Below, in pieces: positions 13,077-21,545 of a DNA stretch of 64,000 nt. Under the pieces are notes generated by a model, which was not told where the DNA came from, ran no database searches, and worked only from the letters and a program-made list of their open reading frames with translations. Made by a program: the position numbers and the translations under genes. Location of the stretch: assembly GCA_037367405.1 (NCBI GenBank), contig JAZKJV010010134.1, forward strand, positions 62,001-126,000. Direction: 5' to 3'. This DNA is from Ottelia alismoides (taxonomy: Eukaryota; Streptophyta; Magnoliopsida; Alismatales; Hydrocharitaceae). The stretch's first letter is position 1. The number at the start of each line of letters is the position of its first letter.

Positions 13077-14635
13077 AAATCAGACAGGTCCTTGCTCGTC
13101 ACCTCACTTCCAGAGGTTGAGTCTATGGGATTGAAGATTATGGTCACACGTCCACTCGTACCGTCATAGTCAATGCGCTTTATCACTGCCTGGATCAGCC
13201 GTAGTTGATCGCGCAAAGTCATTGATTCCCACAATGTTGTTGGAGATCCTTGTCCCTCGTTATCCACACTCTTTCGGGACAGAATCTCTAGAGCATCAAT
13301 TTCTTCGGTGATGGCCGTCGTCCTCCGTTCATTCAAGCGAATTCGATCTTGGAGATCCGCCAACCTTGCAATGACCTGTGAATCGTTCCGTGAAGACTGA
13401 AGCTCCGGAGTTAGCCTGTATAATTCGCTATTCCAACGATCCGTATCGCGGCCCAGCAGTCGCAGTTCCTCTTCTAGCATCAAGCGCCGGTGTTGATTCT
13501 TCCCCGAGAGCGATTGAAGTGACTTAGCCAAAAGTTCTGGTGGATACTGTGCGGATCGAATCTGCTCCACGACGAAATCCTCAATCTGCTGCGCAGGAAT
13601 CGATTTTGATTCACAGGTGCTCCAGCCCTTCTTTTGCGCTGACGTGCAGATGTAGTATCGATACCGCTTTTTGCCCTTGGTGGTATGGTTGGGTGACATC
13701 GCGGCGTTGCAGCCAACACAGCGCAAAATGCCTCGCAGCAGAGCGCCGTGTTTATTTCGGTTCATGACTCCACCAGACAATCCGTTCTGTTTCAGTTTTT
13801 TCTGTACACGATCCCATAGATCCGTCGTGATGATCGCTGGGTGCTCCCCGTCAAAGGCTTCGCCTTTATGCCGAGTCTTTCCGATGTAGATAATGTTGGT
13901 TAGCAGCTTGAAAAGGGAGCTCTTGTCAAACTTTCGACCACCTCGTTCTTTACCACTCCGCGTGGTGCTTCGTTTGTTGGTCCAGTCACGACGATCAAGC
14001 TCTGAGACAGTCTGGCGAATGGTCCCAATATCCAAATAGAGTTCAAAGATCAGCTGTACTCGTTTGGACTCATCTGGATTGACGATGATTCGTCGCCCTT
14101 CAGGAGCGATATCGTATCCAAGCGGGGCAAGACCACCGCACCACCTTCCCTTGCGACGCGATGCAGACATCTTGTCACGGGTGCGTTCCGAGATCAGCTC
14201 TCGTTCAAACTGAGCAAACGAGAAGAGAATGTTCAGCACTAACCGTCCCATTGGATTCGATGTGTTGAACTGCTGGGTCACACTAACAAATGAGACCTTC
14301 TTTCTCTCGAAAAGTTCGAGAAGCTTAGCAAAGTCCATAAGCGATCGGCTAATCCGATCGACTTTGTAAACAACGACGCAATCCACCTCTCCGGCTTCAA
14401 TGTCTGTTATCAGCGACTTGAGCGCCGGCCGATCAAGGTTGCCTCCGGTGTAACCTCCATCGTCATAGCGTTTGGCAATTGTTTTCCAGTTGGCTTCAAC
14501 CTGACTGGCAATATAGGCTTCAGCGGCTTCTCGCTGCGCATCCAATGAGTTAAAGTCCGATTCGAGGCCTTCGTCCGTTGATTTGCGGGTATAGACGGCA
14601 CAGCGGAGTTCTTGCGAAGAAACGGGAAACTTCAC
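13073..14635 (-). CDS. Large serine recombinase
   Basis: 520 residues. The N-terminal resolvase domain has the catalytic serine in AVYTRKSTDEG (about residue 19), the conserved VVYKVDRISRS (about residue 105) and FSFAQFERELISERT (about residue 145). Next come a recombinase domain (LAPLGYD...), a zinc-ribbon CVGCNAAMSPNH...C region at about residues 300-340, and a coiled-coil stretch near residues 380-450. This is the layout of phage- and island-type large serine integrases. It is transcribed towards the Ro60 gene and sits at the edge of the left duplicated locus. Confidence 0.9.
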   Translation of the reverse strand: MKFPVSSQELRCAVYTRKSTDEGLESDFNSLDAQREAAEAYIASQVEANWKTIAKRYDDGGYTGGNLDRPALKSLITDIEAGEVDCVVVYKVDRISRSLMDFAKLLELFERKKVSFVSVTQQFNTSNPMGRLVLNILFSFAQFERELISERTRDKMSASRRKGRWCGGLAPLGYDIAPEGRRIIVNPDESKRVQLIFELYLDIGTIRQTVSELDRRDWTNKRSTTRSGKERGGRKFDKSSLFKLLTNIIYIGKTRHKGEAFDGEHPAIITTDLWDRVQKKLKQNGLSGGVMNRNKHGALLRGILRCVGCNAAMSPNHTTKGKKRYRYYICTSAQKKGWSTCESKSIPAQQIEDFVVEQIRSAQYPPELLAKSLQSLSGKNQHRRLMLEEELRLLGRDTDRWNSELYRLTPELQSSRNDSQVIARLADLQDRIRLNERRTTAITEEIDALEILSRKSVDNEGQGSPTTLWESMTLRDQLRLIQAVIKRIDYDGTSGRVTIIFNPIDSTSGSEVTSKDLSDL

Positions 14636-15135
14636 TTCGTGCCCCCTTTCTTGCCAAGATTGAAGAACTGCATTCCATTGATATTTCGTTGGCCGGTAAC
14701 GACTCGAGCGATGGCAGTCAGCGACTTGAACTGCTGTCCGTCGAACTCGAATCCCGAACGACGAACGATCACGCGTATCGTCTTTCCTCGATAGGTTCTG
14801 ACTAGCGAAGCTCCTGGCTCCGGGATTCGTTGATCAATATGCCTGTCGAGTACAGTCGTTACCGTTCGTAGCACCGACGGTTCGGTTCTATCACGAACTC
14901 TGAGAATCGATTTTCGAAGCGGCTGATTTGCTGAAATCTGTTTTGCTAGGAGTCGTGAGTCTTCGGAAATATCGCCAGAGCAGGACGCTTGCATGAGCCA
15001 GAGAATTCTCTTGATATACCAGCGTTTGCATTTGATCGAGACTCTCCGATGAGAAATTTCGTGATACCGATCTTTAAGCTGGGCAATCGACAGTTGCTCT
15101 AAACACCTTTGTTCCTTCCGTACGTTTAGTCCCAT
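14632..15135 (-). CDS. DUF2924 family protein
   Basis: About 167 residues using the ATG at 15135, chosen because GGAGAG lies just upstream; the frame is open to 15213. The C-terminal half has the family pattern RTYRGKTIRVIVRRSGFEFDG followed by FKSLTAIARVVTGQRNINGMQFF. DUF2924 genes are typically found directly upstream of large serine recombinases, as here (ATGA overlap). Function unknown, probably nucleic-acid binding. Confidence 0.8.
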   Translation of the reverse strand: MGLNVRKEQRCLEQLSIAQLKDRYHEISHRRVSIKCKRWYIKRILWLMQASCSGDISEDSRLLAKQISANQPLRKSILRVRDRTEPSVLRTVTTVLDRHIDQRIPEPGASLVRTYRGKTIRVIVRRSGFEFDGQQFKSLTAIARVVTGQRNINGMQFFNLGKKGGTK

Positions 15136-15339
15136 TGGCTCTCCAGTTTGAGGTGCGATTTCGAACGTGATTGGTTCGTCTGACAGAAAGCGCAGAAAGA
15201 GAAATAACCTCAAGCCAAGATGCGGACACGAGTGGAGTTTTATTGCCAGAAACGAACGATTTGCTGTTCGCCTTCGAAACCACTTGTGGAAGGCAGCCGA
15301 AACCTGCTTCAGTCGTGTCCGGCAATGACTTCTTGGCGG

Positions 15340-16215
15340 TTAAAGACCCGCGTCCAAAACGCTTGATTGATCACCAGAATACGGTGGTTCGCCGTCAACT
15401 CTCATCAGCGGAGAGTATTGGAAAAGAGGCACCAGCTTGGTGTGCAATAGGCACGAACCGATCAGATCCGTCTCGCGTTCTTTCAAGTGATGGGCAGGTG
15501 CATCGGGCATACAGTGAAATGAAACCTCGCAGCCCAAAAAACGAGGATCCTTTGCGTGCGTTGATATTCGCGATCGCAATGAACGGGATTCGCCAACGTA
15601 AAGCAGCTTCCCATTTTTCACCAGTCGATAGACGCCGGCAACGTTGGGCGCAGCGGTCGGCAGAGCTTCAAAATCCGTCCAGCTCAGTCCCAGCCAATCG
15701 CATGACATTGGATCGAGATTGCCGTTAGCGACCGGCAATGACGAGTACTCCAGTGGCGAAGAAAGTCGCTGAGAAGGCCTAGCGTCTTTGCGATTGGTGG
15801 CCCTGGACCACCAGGGATGCCTACGACCATGATTGCAAAGTGTGCTGTGTCCAAACTCGATGCGATGCAAATAGAGCAAAACATCCTCGTAGCATTGCCG
15901 CATCTGGACATCGAGATGAGCTGGTGCAACCGATAGTTCGAACTCCATGCCGTCTTCATGGCGATACGCCCATAGCAGTGGAGCGGCTGTGTGCGGATCA
16001 TTCCATGGTGGTGACTCTCGTGGCCGCATTACGTGCTTGGCGAGTTCCGCTCTGGTTCGCTGTCGAAGACTCCGTCCCGTTTGCCCGATGTAGACCAATG
16101 GTTGCTGATCAATTGCTCGCACTCTGTAAAAGCCGGCAGCGCTGGGAACATGGTTTTTGTAGGTTTGGAGGTCTGCTTCGAGTCTTATCCACGGCGACCA
16201 GGTTAGCTGGATCAT
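15340..16215 (-). CDS. Protein with two GIY-YIG nuclease-like domains
   Basis: 291 residues. Two GIY-YIG-type cores are visible: GFYRVRAIDQQPLVYIGQTG near residues 27-47 with RQRTRAELAKH after it, and GVYRLVKNGKLLYVGESRS near residues 196-215 with RSRISTHAKD. Each has the paired Tyr motif and a following Arg; the Glu of the active site may lie in KERETDL near the end. Tandem duplication of this nuclease fold is uncommon. The start lies 2 bases after the PLD gene stop, so the two nucleases form an operon. Confidence 0.7.
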   Translation of the reverse strand: MIQLTWSPWIRLEADLQTYKNHVPSAAGFYRVRAIDQQPLVYIGQTGRSLRQRTRAELAKHVMRPRESPPWNDPHTAAPLLWAYRHEDGMEFELSVAPAHLDVQMRQCYEDVLLYLHRIEFGHSTLCNHGRRHPWWSRATNRKDARPSQRLSSPLEYSSLPVANGNLDPMSCDWLGLSWTDFEALPTAAPNVAGVYRLVKNGKLLYVGESRSLRSRISTHAKDPRFLGCEVSFHCMPDAPAHHLKERETDLIGSCLLHTKLVPLFQYSPLMRVDGEPPYSGDQSSVLDAGL

Positions 16216-16217
16216 TT

Positions 16218-17438
16218 CTAGTCACCTAGTTTGGCAATTGGCTTCTTTGGTGAATAGAAAAGCACGTCAAGAAATGCTGTCCTGCCATCCCAGACGCCAT
16301 GTGCGATGGCATCATTTGTTGGTCGGTCGACTAACCACCACGCGGCATCCTGGATCCTGTGAATGACTTGGTCCCAGTAATTGTCGGGCGTTAGTTTCCC
16401 GCTGATACCAAAGCTCTTCACGAGCTTCCGCCTGTTCTCGCTATCTAGACAAAGGAAGACGTCGGGGCGCTTTAACGCGAGAAGCCGAGTAATCGCTCCT
16501 GTTCCGTCTTTAATGGGAAGTGCTAACCGAAATCTTGATAAGTACGCGCGATAGTGCTTCTCGGTGACATCACCTTCAATCGGAATCTCGTCGAGCGCAT
16601 CCGACAAGTCTTGGTTGCCGGAATTGACCGCCTTCTTGAACACTCCATTGCCTTCCATGCTTCCGAACACTCGCCAGTCGAAGTCTTTCTTTGCTGAGAA
16701 TCCGGCAATTAGTTGCCGATCTCTCAATGGCATCCGACTGAAAGGAACCTGCGTGGTGAAGACTTCGCGAGCTTTGGTCAGCAATCGAAGCCTGTCTTCG
16801 AGGTGGAAATGTGGGTCTTCTTTGATGCGGCTAAGATAATCAGGCCAGCTGAGTGCAAGTTCCTCGACTTCCAGCGGAGAACGAACGCTGGGTTTATCGT
16901 TTTGGCTTGTGCCATAGTCGCCGGAAAGTCGTCGCAAACGGAGTTGTTGCTTTGCCCACACCACTCGATAAGCGTCGAGTTTCGTCTCGCTGAAGATTGT
17001 TGCGCGCTCGAACTCCTCGCTTAAAAACGAAGTAATGTTTCCGTAAAACTCGTCCGCTCCTAAGTCATTCTTGGAGATCAGAACTGCCGTTTCTGCGTTG
17101 CCACCGAGCCCACCTCGTGTGAAGTTCGCGCTGCCTACCAACGCGGACCAACTGTCACCCAAATGGAAAAAGTAAGTCTTTGGATGAAAAACTCCATTGG
17201 GCTTTAGTTGAAACCTAACCTTGGGATGCATGTAGAAGTCTGCGATGAATTCAGGATCTGTCTGATAGAAATGTGTGCCCACGATCGCAGCTTCGATCTT
17301 ATGCTGGTTCTTGAGCAGCAGATCACAGCAGCGTGTGTTCCTGCTGGCCCAAGCGACTGCGAGCGACAACTGATCGCATCGCCTTATCAGTTGTCCAAGC
17401 GTTTGTTCAATTTCAGAGGCTGTCGAAAGGAACTGCAT
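16218..17438 (-). CDS. PLD-like nuclease
   Basis: 406 residues. GVFHPKTYFFHLG (about residues 82-95) gives an HxK motif, and ALVGSANFTRGGLGGNAE (about residues 98-116) is the downstream Asn/Gly/Glu pattern of PLD-like restriction nucleases. Only one HxK is seen, so it probably acts as a dimer. The C-terminal half is unassigned. Co-transcribed with the double GIY-YIG gene, between recombinase and regulatory genes, which suits a restriction-like defence role. Confidence 0.7.
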   Translation of the reverse strand: MQFLSTASEIEQTLGQLIRRCDQLSLAVAWASRNTRCCDLLLKNQHKIEAAIVGTHFYQTDPEFIADFYMHPKVRFQLKPNGVFHPKTYFFHLGDSWSALVGSANFTRGGLGGNAETAVLISKNDLGADEFYGNITSFLSEEFERATIFSETKLDAYRVVWAKQQLRLRRLSGDYGTSQNDKPSVRSPLEVEELALSWPDYLSRIKEDPHFHLEDRLRLLTKAREVFTTQVPFSRMPLRDRQLIAGFSAKKDFDWRVFGSMEGNGVFKKAVNSGNQDLSDALDEIPIEGDVTEKHYRAYLSRFRLALPIKDGTGAITRLLALKRPDVFLCLDSENRRKLVKSFGISGKLTPDNYWDQVIHRIQDAAWWLVDRPTNDAIAHGVWDGRTAFLDVLFYSPKKPIAKLGD

Positions 17439-17756
17439 CTGTCCCGTATTCTGTAAGGTTCGTAAGAGCTCTTACCTCGGATTGGTATTCATCTGCAGCC
17501 CGCCATCAACTACTCGCTGGATTGTGACGAGGCCCAACGGCAATAGGATACCATATTCATGAATGAGCCCGTTGGTAGCAGTTTTAGCGGTTGGGTAAGG
17601 GGTGAACGTCAGATAATCTCAACTACGTGCGGCTCTTTTGCGGTTTGTAACGATTCTGCGAAGCACGTGTCTCAAATCTTGATCTACATACCCAGCGAGG
17701 TGTAGATCACTGGAGAATGGACAATCAATCGTCTTGCTCAACAAAGCTCCTCGACT
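17439..17756. other. Intergenic region
   Basis: About 320 bases upstream of the PLD gene and downstream of the regulator gene at 17757. Contains a palindrome TAAGAGCTCTTA at 17463-17474. No gene or RNA was recognised. Confidence 0.5.
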
Positions 17757-18668
17757 CTAAGCTGCTCGAAGGGCATTCTGAAGATTAGTGACGATGGTAC
17801 TCATTTCTGCGTGGACTTGTTGACGGAGTGCTGGGTCGTCGCCCGATTGCGATTCCAACCGGACTAACTGCTCGTCCATCTTCTGGGCCCAGAGTCTGCA
17901 CTTGCCGCGAAGGAACAATTGCCTTTCAGGCTTGAGGAAGGCAAAGTCGGTTAAGATCATTTGTGAACATTTGGCTCGGTAGTCTGCAATGTCCCTAGCC
18001 AGTTCAGCAGCACTAGCATGTGGTTCTGCTTGCCATGTGGCACCGTCGGCAATCTGCCGAAAGAGTTGCGGACCATCCTGGCATCGCTGTAGATCGGGAA
18101 TCGACCATCGACAAGCAGTCTGCGTTTTTGTAGGCAGTGCCGTCCATGATTGCCATATACCTAGTGCGATAACAAGGGACGCCGCCGTGCATAAACTGCT
18201 AATCGCTGCGGGCAGATACCAAGTTCGTTGAGTCTGATACCCTGACCGATTGGGATTTACCTTTTCATTTTGAATAGTAGTCGAAAGTTGTGTCGTTGAT
18301 GCAATCAAAGTCGGTGACGAATCACGTGTTTGCGAGGCAAGGAGGTTGTCCCAGTACGGCGAACAGGCCGACAGGACCAGATCTTGTAGGGCAAGCAGTA
18401 GCTCGGGCTGACGGAATAAAGCAGCGATCTGCTTACTAGAAAGAATTGATAAACCAGTGTCGACGACGCTTTGTCCCAAGCCATCGATTGCCTCGTTTAG
18501 TCTCTGCTCGAGGGGCGAGTCAATTAAAACGCGTTTCGGTTGGGTTGCACCCGACAGCGTGTGCAGTTTTTCGACCGTATCGATGAGTTCGCTACTAACT
18601 AATTGACGTTCAAGCCAAGAGCACATCTCGTCGTCGGTCGTGGGTAAATCCAATTCAAACGACTTCAT
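17757..18668 (-). CDS. Membrane protein, possible anti-sigma factor
   Basis: 303 residues with one central hydrophobic segment (about residues 148-172, SSLCTAASLVIALGIW) separating a cytoplasmic N-terminal half from a C-terminal region with several Cys. The start overlaps the stop of the ECF sigma gene (ATGA), the common placing of a membrane-bound anti-sigma partner. No zinc-type anti-sigma HXXXCXXC motif was seen, so the role is inferred from position. Confidence 0.5.
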   Translation of the reverse strand: MKSFELDLPTTDDEMCSWLERQLVSSELIDTVEKLHTLSGATQPKRVLIDSPLEQRLNEAIDGLGQSVVDTGLSILSSKQIAALFRQPELLLALQDLVLSACSPYWDNLLASQTRDSSPTLIASTTQLSTTIQNEKVNPNRSGYQTQRTWYLPAAISSLCTAASLVIALGIWQSWTALPTKTQTACRWSIPDLQRCQDGPQLFRQIADGATWQAEPHASAAELARDIADYRAKCSQMILTDFAFLKPERQLFLRGKCRLWAQKMDEQLVRLESQSGDDPALRQQVHAEMSTIVTNLQNALRAA

Positions 18669-19294
18669 GATTCACTCCCGGATTGAGTTAAACACAGCTC
18701 GAGCAATTTGCGAATGATCATGAGTCGCCTGCTCACCGCAGTATCCGAAGTCATCGACAGCTCGCTTGCTAACTCGGCGCAACTCGTGCCAAGAAAGTAC
18801 CGTCCATGAATCAACGCTTGGTCTTTCGCGTTGAGTTTGTTCTGACAGTCCCGCAAGTCTTCAAGAATCTCAATGAAAACAGTATTTTCAGACTCGTCAT
18901 GTTCGGCGATCTGGAAATCCTCGGGTATCGCTGTTTCTCGTCGAGTCTTGCGATTCGAATCGATTGATGCGTTAAGAACTACTTTTTTCAGCCATGCACG
19001 TGCTTCATAGGGATTTTTTGATTCCAACATTGCTCGATTCCTGAGCACTTTAATCTGCGCCTCGTACAACTCATCTTCTACAATCTGCCTACAAAACGAC
19101 TTTCGCAACATGGTTCGAACAGCCGCTTCGTGCAGTCGATAGAAGCGAGCTAAAAATTGCTCATCGGTTTCGGTAGTGATTTCCGTCTTGGACATCAAAG
19201 CAGTACGAATAAAAAGTCTTGGATAACTGGAGAGACGTAGACTACGTTCACTTTCCCACAACCCTCCCTTTTCTAATGCCCTGCATTGTATCAT
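18665..19294 (-). CDS. ECF-type RNA polymerase sigma factor
   Basis: 209 residues if started at ATG 19294 (ATGA overlap with the upstream membrane gene); an internal MSKTEITTE start is also possible. Region 2-like sequence FLARFYRLHEAAVRTMLRKSF is followed by ARAWLKKVVLNASID. Region 4 shows LNAKDQALIHGRYFLG and ELASELSMTSDTAVSRRL, a helix-turn-helix for the -35 element. Middle gene of a three-gene regulatory operon. Confidence 0.75.
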   Translation of the reverse strand: MIQCRALEKGGLWESERSLRLSSYPRLFIRTALMSKTEITTETDEQFLARFYRLHEAAVRTMLRKSFCRQIVEDELYEAQIKVLRNRAMLESKNPYEARAWLKKVVLNASIDSNRKTRRETAIPEDFQIAEHDESENTVFIEILEDLRDCQNKLNAKDQALIHGRYFLGTSCAELASELSMTSDTAVSRRLMIIRKLLELCLTQSGSES

Positions 19295-20283
19295 GGCCGA
19301 TCTCCGGAAAGTTCGGGATTCAGATGTTTTTGAACTGAGGAGAATCCAAATCGCATCACCATCGCATAGGTCAAAATCATTGGGATGAAACTTGCCAGCG
19401 TGAATTTAGCCGCCTCATTCAGAACGGGTACTATTTGGGCGAAACCCGCAAGATCTTGATCGAATCCGGTCGAGTTCAATTGAATCCACGACATTTGAAC
19501 TACTTTGTCGTTACCCAAGTAAAGGATAGCGACAACGAGAATCATCGATTGAAGCATAATCGCAACGGTTGCACACGCAGCGTCAAGGCCCAAGCCGCTA
19601 ACTCGTGGTGCCTGCTTGTAAGGTCTTAGCAAAGAACAGGTGAGCGTCCATATTGCAACGATGATCATTCCTGCTACGAGAGCCACCGCTAGCCAGAGGA
19701 AGCCTGGATCCTGCTTGTCCGATTGGATCACACGCAAGAAAGATGCGTAACCCGCAACGATGGTCGTTCCGAGGAGAAAAATCCGGATGCTCAAAGGCTT
19801 TCCTTCGGACAAATCTGATGCCGGTGAGTGCCAAGCAAACTTCATACTTTTTGCTATGCAGGCGACTGTGAGATAGAACGCTGGGAACACAAATAAAGCG
19901 AGAAGTAGTACCTCGGAAATCCCATCGTCTGCGAGCTCGTCAAGGTACGAACACGTTAGTGACATCATCAGCACGATTGCGGCAAATTGTACGATCTTGG
20001 ACGACATTGGCAATTTGACAATGCCTAGCCAAAGGCAGCCAGTGTTCAAGACGCCAAGCATCCAGCCGTTGACAACCGACAATGGCAAAACGTGTGCGAA
20101 AGAAGTCACTATGGCAATCCCAAGCCAATGTAGGCAGCACAACGCCAAGAACCGCGATGGCATCAAACGAGCGATGCGCAATCGATCGATCGCAAGTTGT
20201 TGCAATTCGAGCTTGCGTTCTAAAGCAATGAGTCGGTCTTCCAGTTGATTCAAGATCGGGTTCCCTAAAACTGCTGCCAGCAC
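19291..20283 (-). CDS. Multi-pass membrane protein
   Basis: 330 residues. A short N-terminal coiled-coil-like segment (LEDRLIALERKLELQQLAID) is followed by about eight hydrophobic segments. No family recognised. First gene of the operon with the ECF sigma factor and its presumed partner, so it may sense or transmit an envelope signal. Confidence 0.6.
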   Translation of the reverse strand: MLAAVLGNPILNQLEDRLIALERKLELQQLAIDRLRIARLMPSRFLALCCLHWLGIAIVTSFAHVLPLSVVNGWMLGVLNTGCLWLGIVKLPMSSKIVQFAAIVLMMSLTCSYLDELADDGISEVLLLALFVFPAFYLTVACIAKSMKFAWHSPASDLSEGKPLSIRIFLLGTTIVAGYASFLRVIQSDKQDPGFLWLAVALVAGMIIVAIWTLTCSLLRPYKQAPRVSGLGLDAACATVAIMLQSMILVVAILYLGNDKVVQMSWIQLNSTGFDQDLAGFAQIVPVLNEAAKFTLASFIPMILTYAMVMRFGFSSVQKHLNPELSGDRP

Positions 20284-20378
20284 GACGCGCCAGCCAGTGG
20301 TTCGCTATCGGACACCGCTAACTTGCGCCTCGTGCTACGAATGCTTTGCCTTCGAATTCTTCGCTCTTGCAATTTCCG

Positions 20379-20726
20379 TTAGCGACAGTGGCGGCGATTG
20401 TAGTTCGAATGTGTAGAGGACCCGCGGTAGCTGGGACTATAGCTCTGACCCCGGGTGTAGTTGCGATCAGCAGGACCGTAGCCGAAACCGGGCCCGTAGC
20501 CATAGCGAACGGGTGGACCATAGCTCCAAGCGCTATTGAGATTTCGCCCTTGTTGGCTGTAGCCTTGCGAGTAGACCATGCCTGATTTCGGGTTGTAGTA
20601 GCTGAATGAGCTACTGTAATTCTGGGCCTGTGCCGAGCCGGAGTAGCCCACCAGAGTGCACGCAGCCACCGCTACGACAATCCCCACACGAGCAAGCAAT
20701 CGATTCTTCAAAATTGTCGACATCAT
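20379..20726 (-). CDS. Small secreted Gly/Tyr-rich protein
   Basis: About 115 residues from the ATG at 20726 (the frame is open to 20765). A signal peptide with a hydrophobic core VGIVVAVAACTLVGYSGSAQAQ ends near an AQA cleavage site. The mature part is rich in Tyr, Gly, Ser and Asn (RYGYGPGFGYGP) and ends in a basic His/Arg tail. Such proteins are common and uncharacterised in planctomycetes. Confidence 0.65.
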   Translation of the reverse strand: MMSTILKNRLLARVGIVVAVAACTLVGYSGSAQAQNYSSSFSYYNPKSGMVYSQGYSQQGRNLNSAWSYGPPVRYGYGPGFGYGPADRNYTRGQSYSPSYRGSSTHSNYNRRHCR

Positions 20727-20994
20727 TTCGGTACATCTTTCGTTGATCTGATTCCAATGAGCCAACCACCTCGGCAGGCTCTAAGAGTAGAACGAACGAG
20801 ACTGGCTGAATCTTCCGCTGCACTGAGATGTTTTCCAAAGAATGGTAGTCTGGGAATATTTTTAGATTTCGTAGGGAAGAATTGGACTCGATCCTTCGTT
20901 ATAGGTGCAGAGCCGGAGGGGAACTCGGATATGTATCCGAGTCTTCACCAAACCTGCCGGCCATAACCTTGCTACCGTATGGAGTCCTTCGAAC

Positions 20995-21414
20995 ATGATT
21001 CGCGTTATTCCCTTCATCAAATCCTGTACCGCACCCCTCCTTTTGGCTGTCGCCTGTATCTTCGCTGGTCCGGCGGTGACCCGAGCCAGCGACTACGAGT
21101 GTTTTGGTGCATTTTCAGTTTGCAATCCGACTAAGGTCACCGTCCATTACCAGGTTCGTTGGGGCTATGGCGAATGGGACAATACATGCCTAGCTCCTGG
21201 CAAGACAATGGTCCATTTCGAGCAACTCGACGAGCACGGCTGCGTCAACAAGCCTGAGATTCGCTTCGACCGCATCGCTGGAGACGATTGCGTGACCTAC
21301 AAAACCCTTGCACCCAAAGTCTACCGATCGCACTGCACGGACGACGCCAAACCGCACCATTTCAAGTTCTCGTCATGTGGTACCAAGCTTTCCCTGTTCG
21401 CCAGCGACGAGTAG
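20995..21414 (+). CDS. Small secreted Cys-containing protein
   Basis: About 139 residues starting at ATG 20995, which places a signal peptide (SCTAPLLLAVACIFAGPAVTRA) at the N-terminus. The mature part has eight or so Cys (CFGAFSVC, CLAPG, GCVN, DDCV, HCTDD, SSCG), suggesting disulfides outside the cytoplasm. No known family. Confidence 0.65.
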   Translation: MIRVIPFIKSCTAPLLLAVACIFAGPAVTRASDYECFGAFSVCNPTKVTVHYQVRWGYGEWDNTCLAPGKTMVHFEQLDEHGCVNKPEIRFDRIAGDDCVTYKTLAPKVYRSHCTDDAKPHHFKFSSCGTKLSLFASDE

Positions 21415-21545
21415 CTGATTTCAAGCGATCGAGTCCAAGGCAGGACTAGCGAGCAATTCAAGCGAAATTTTGGCACTCCTGGCAGATTGTCACGTTGTTA
21501 GTCGGTAAAATCAGGCAACTTTCTTCCACTCTTGCGTTGTAGACC

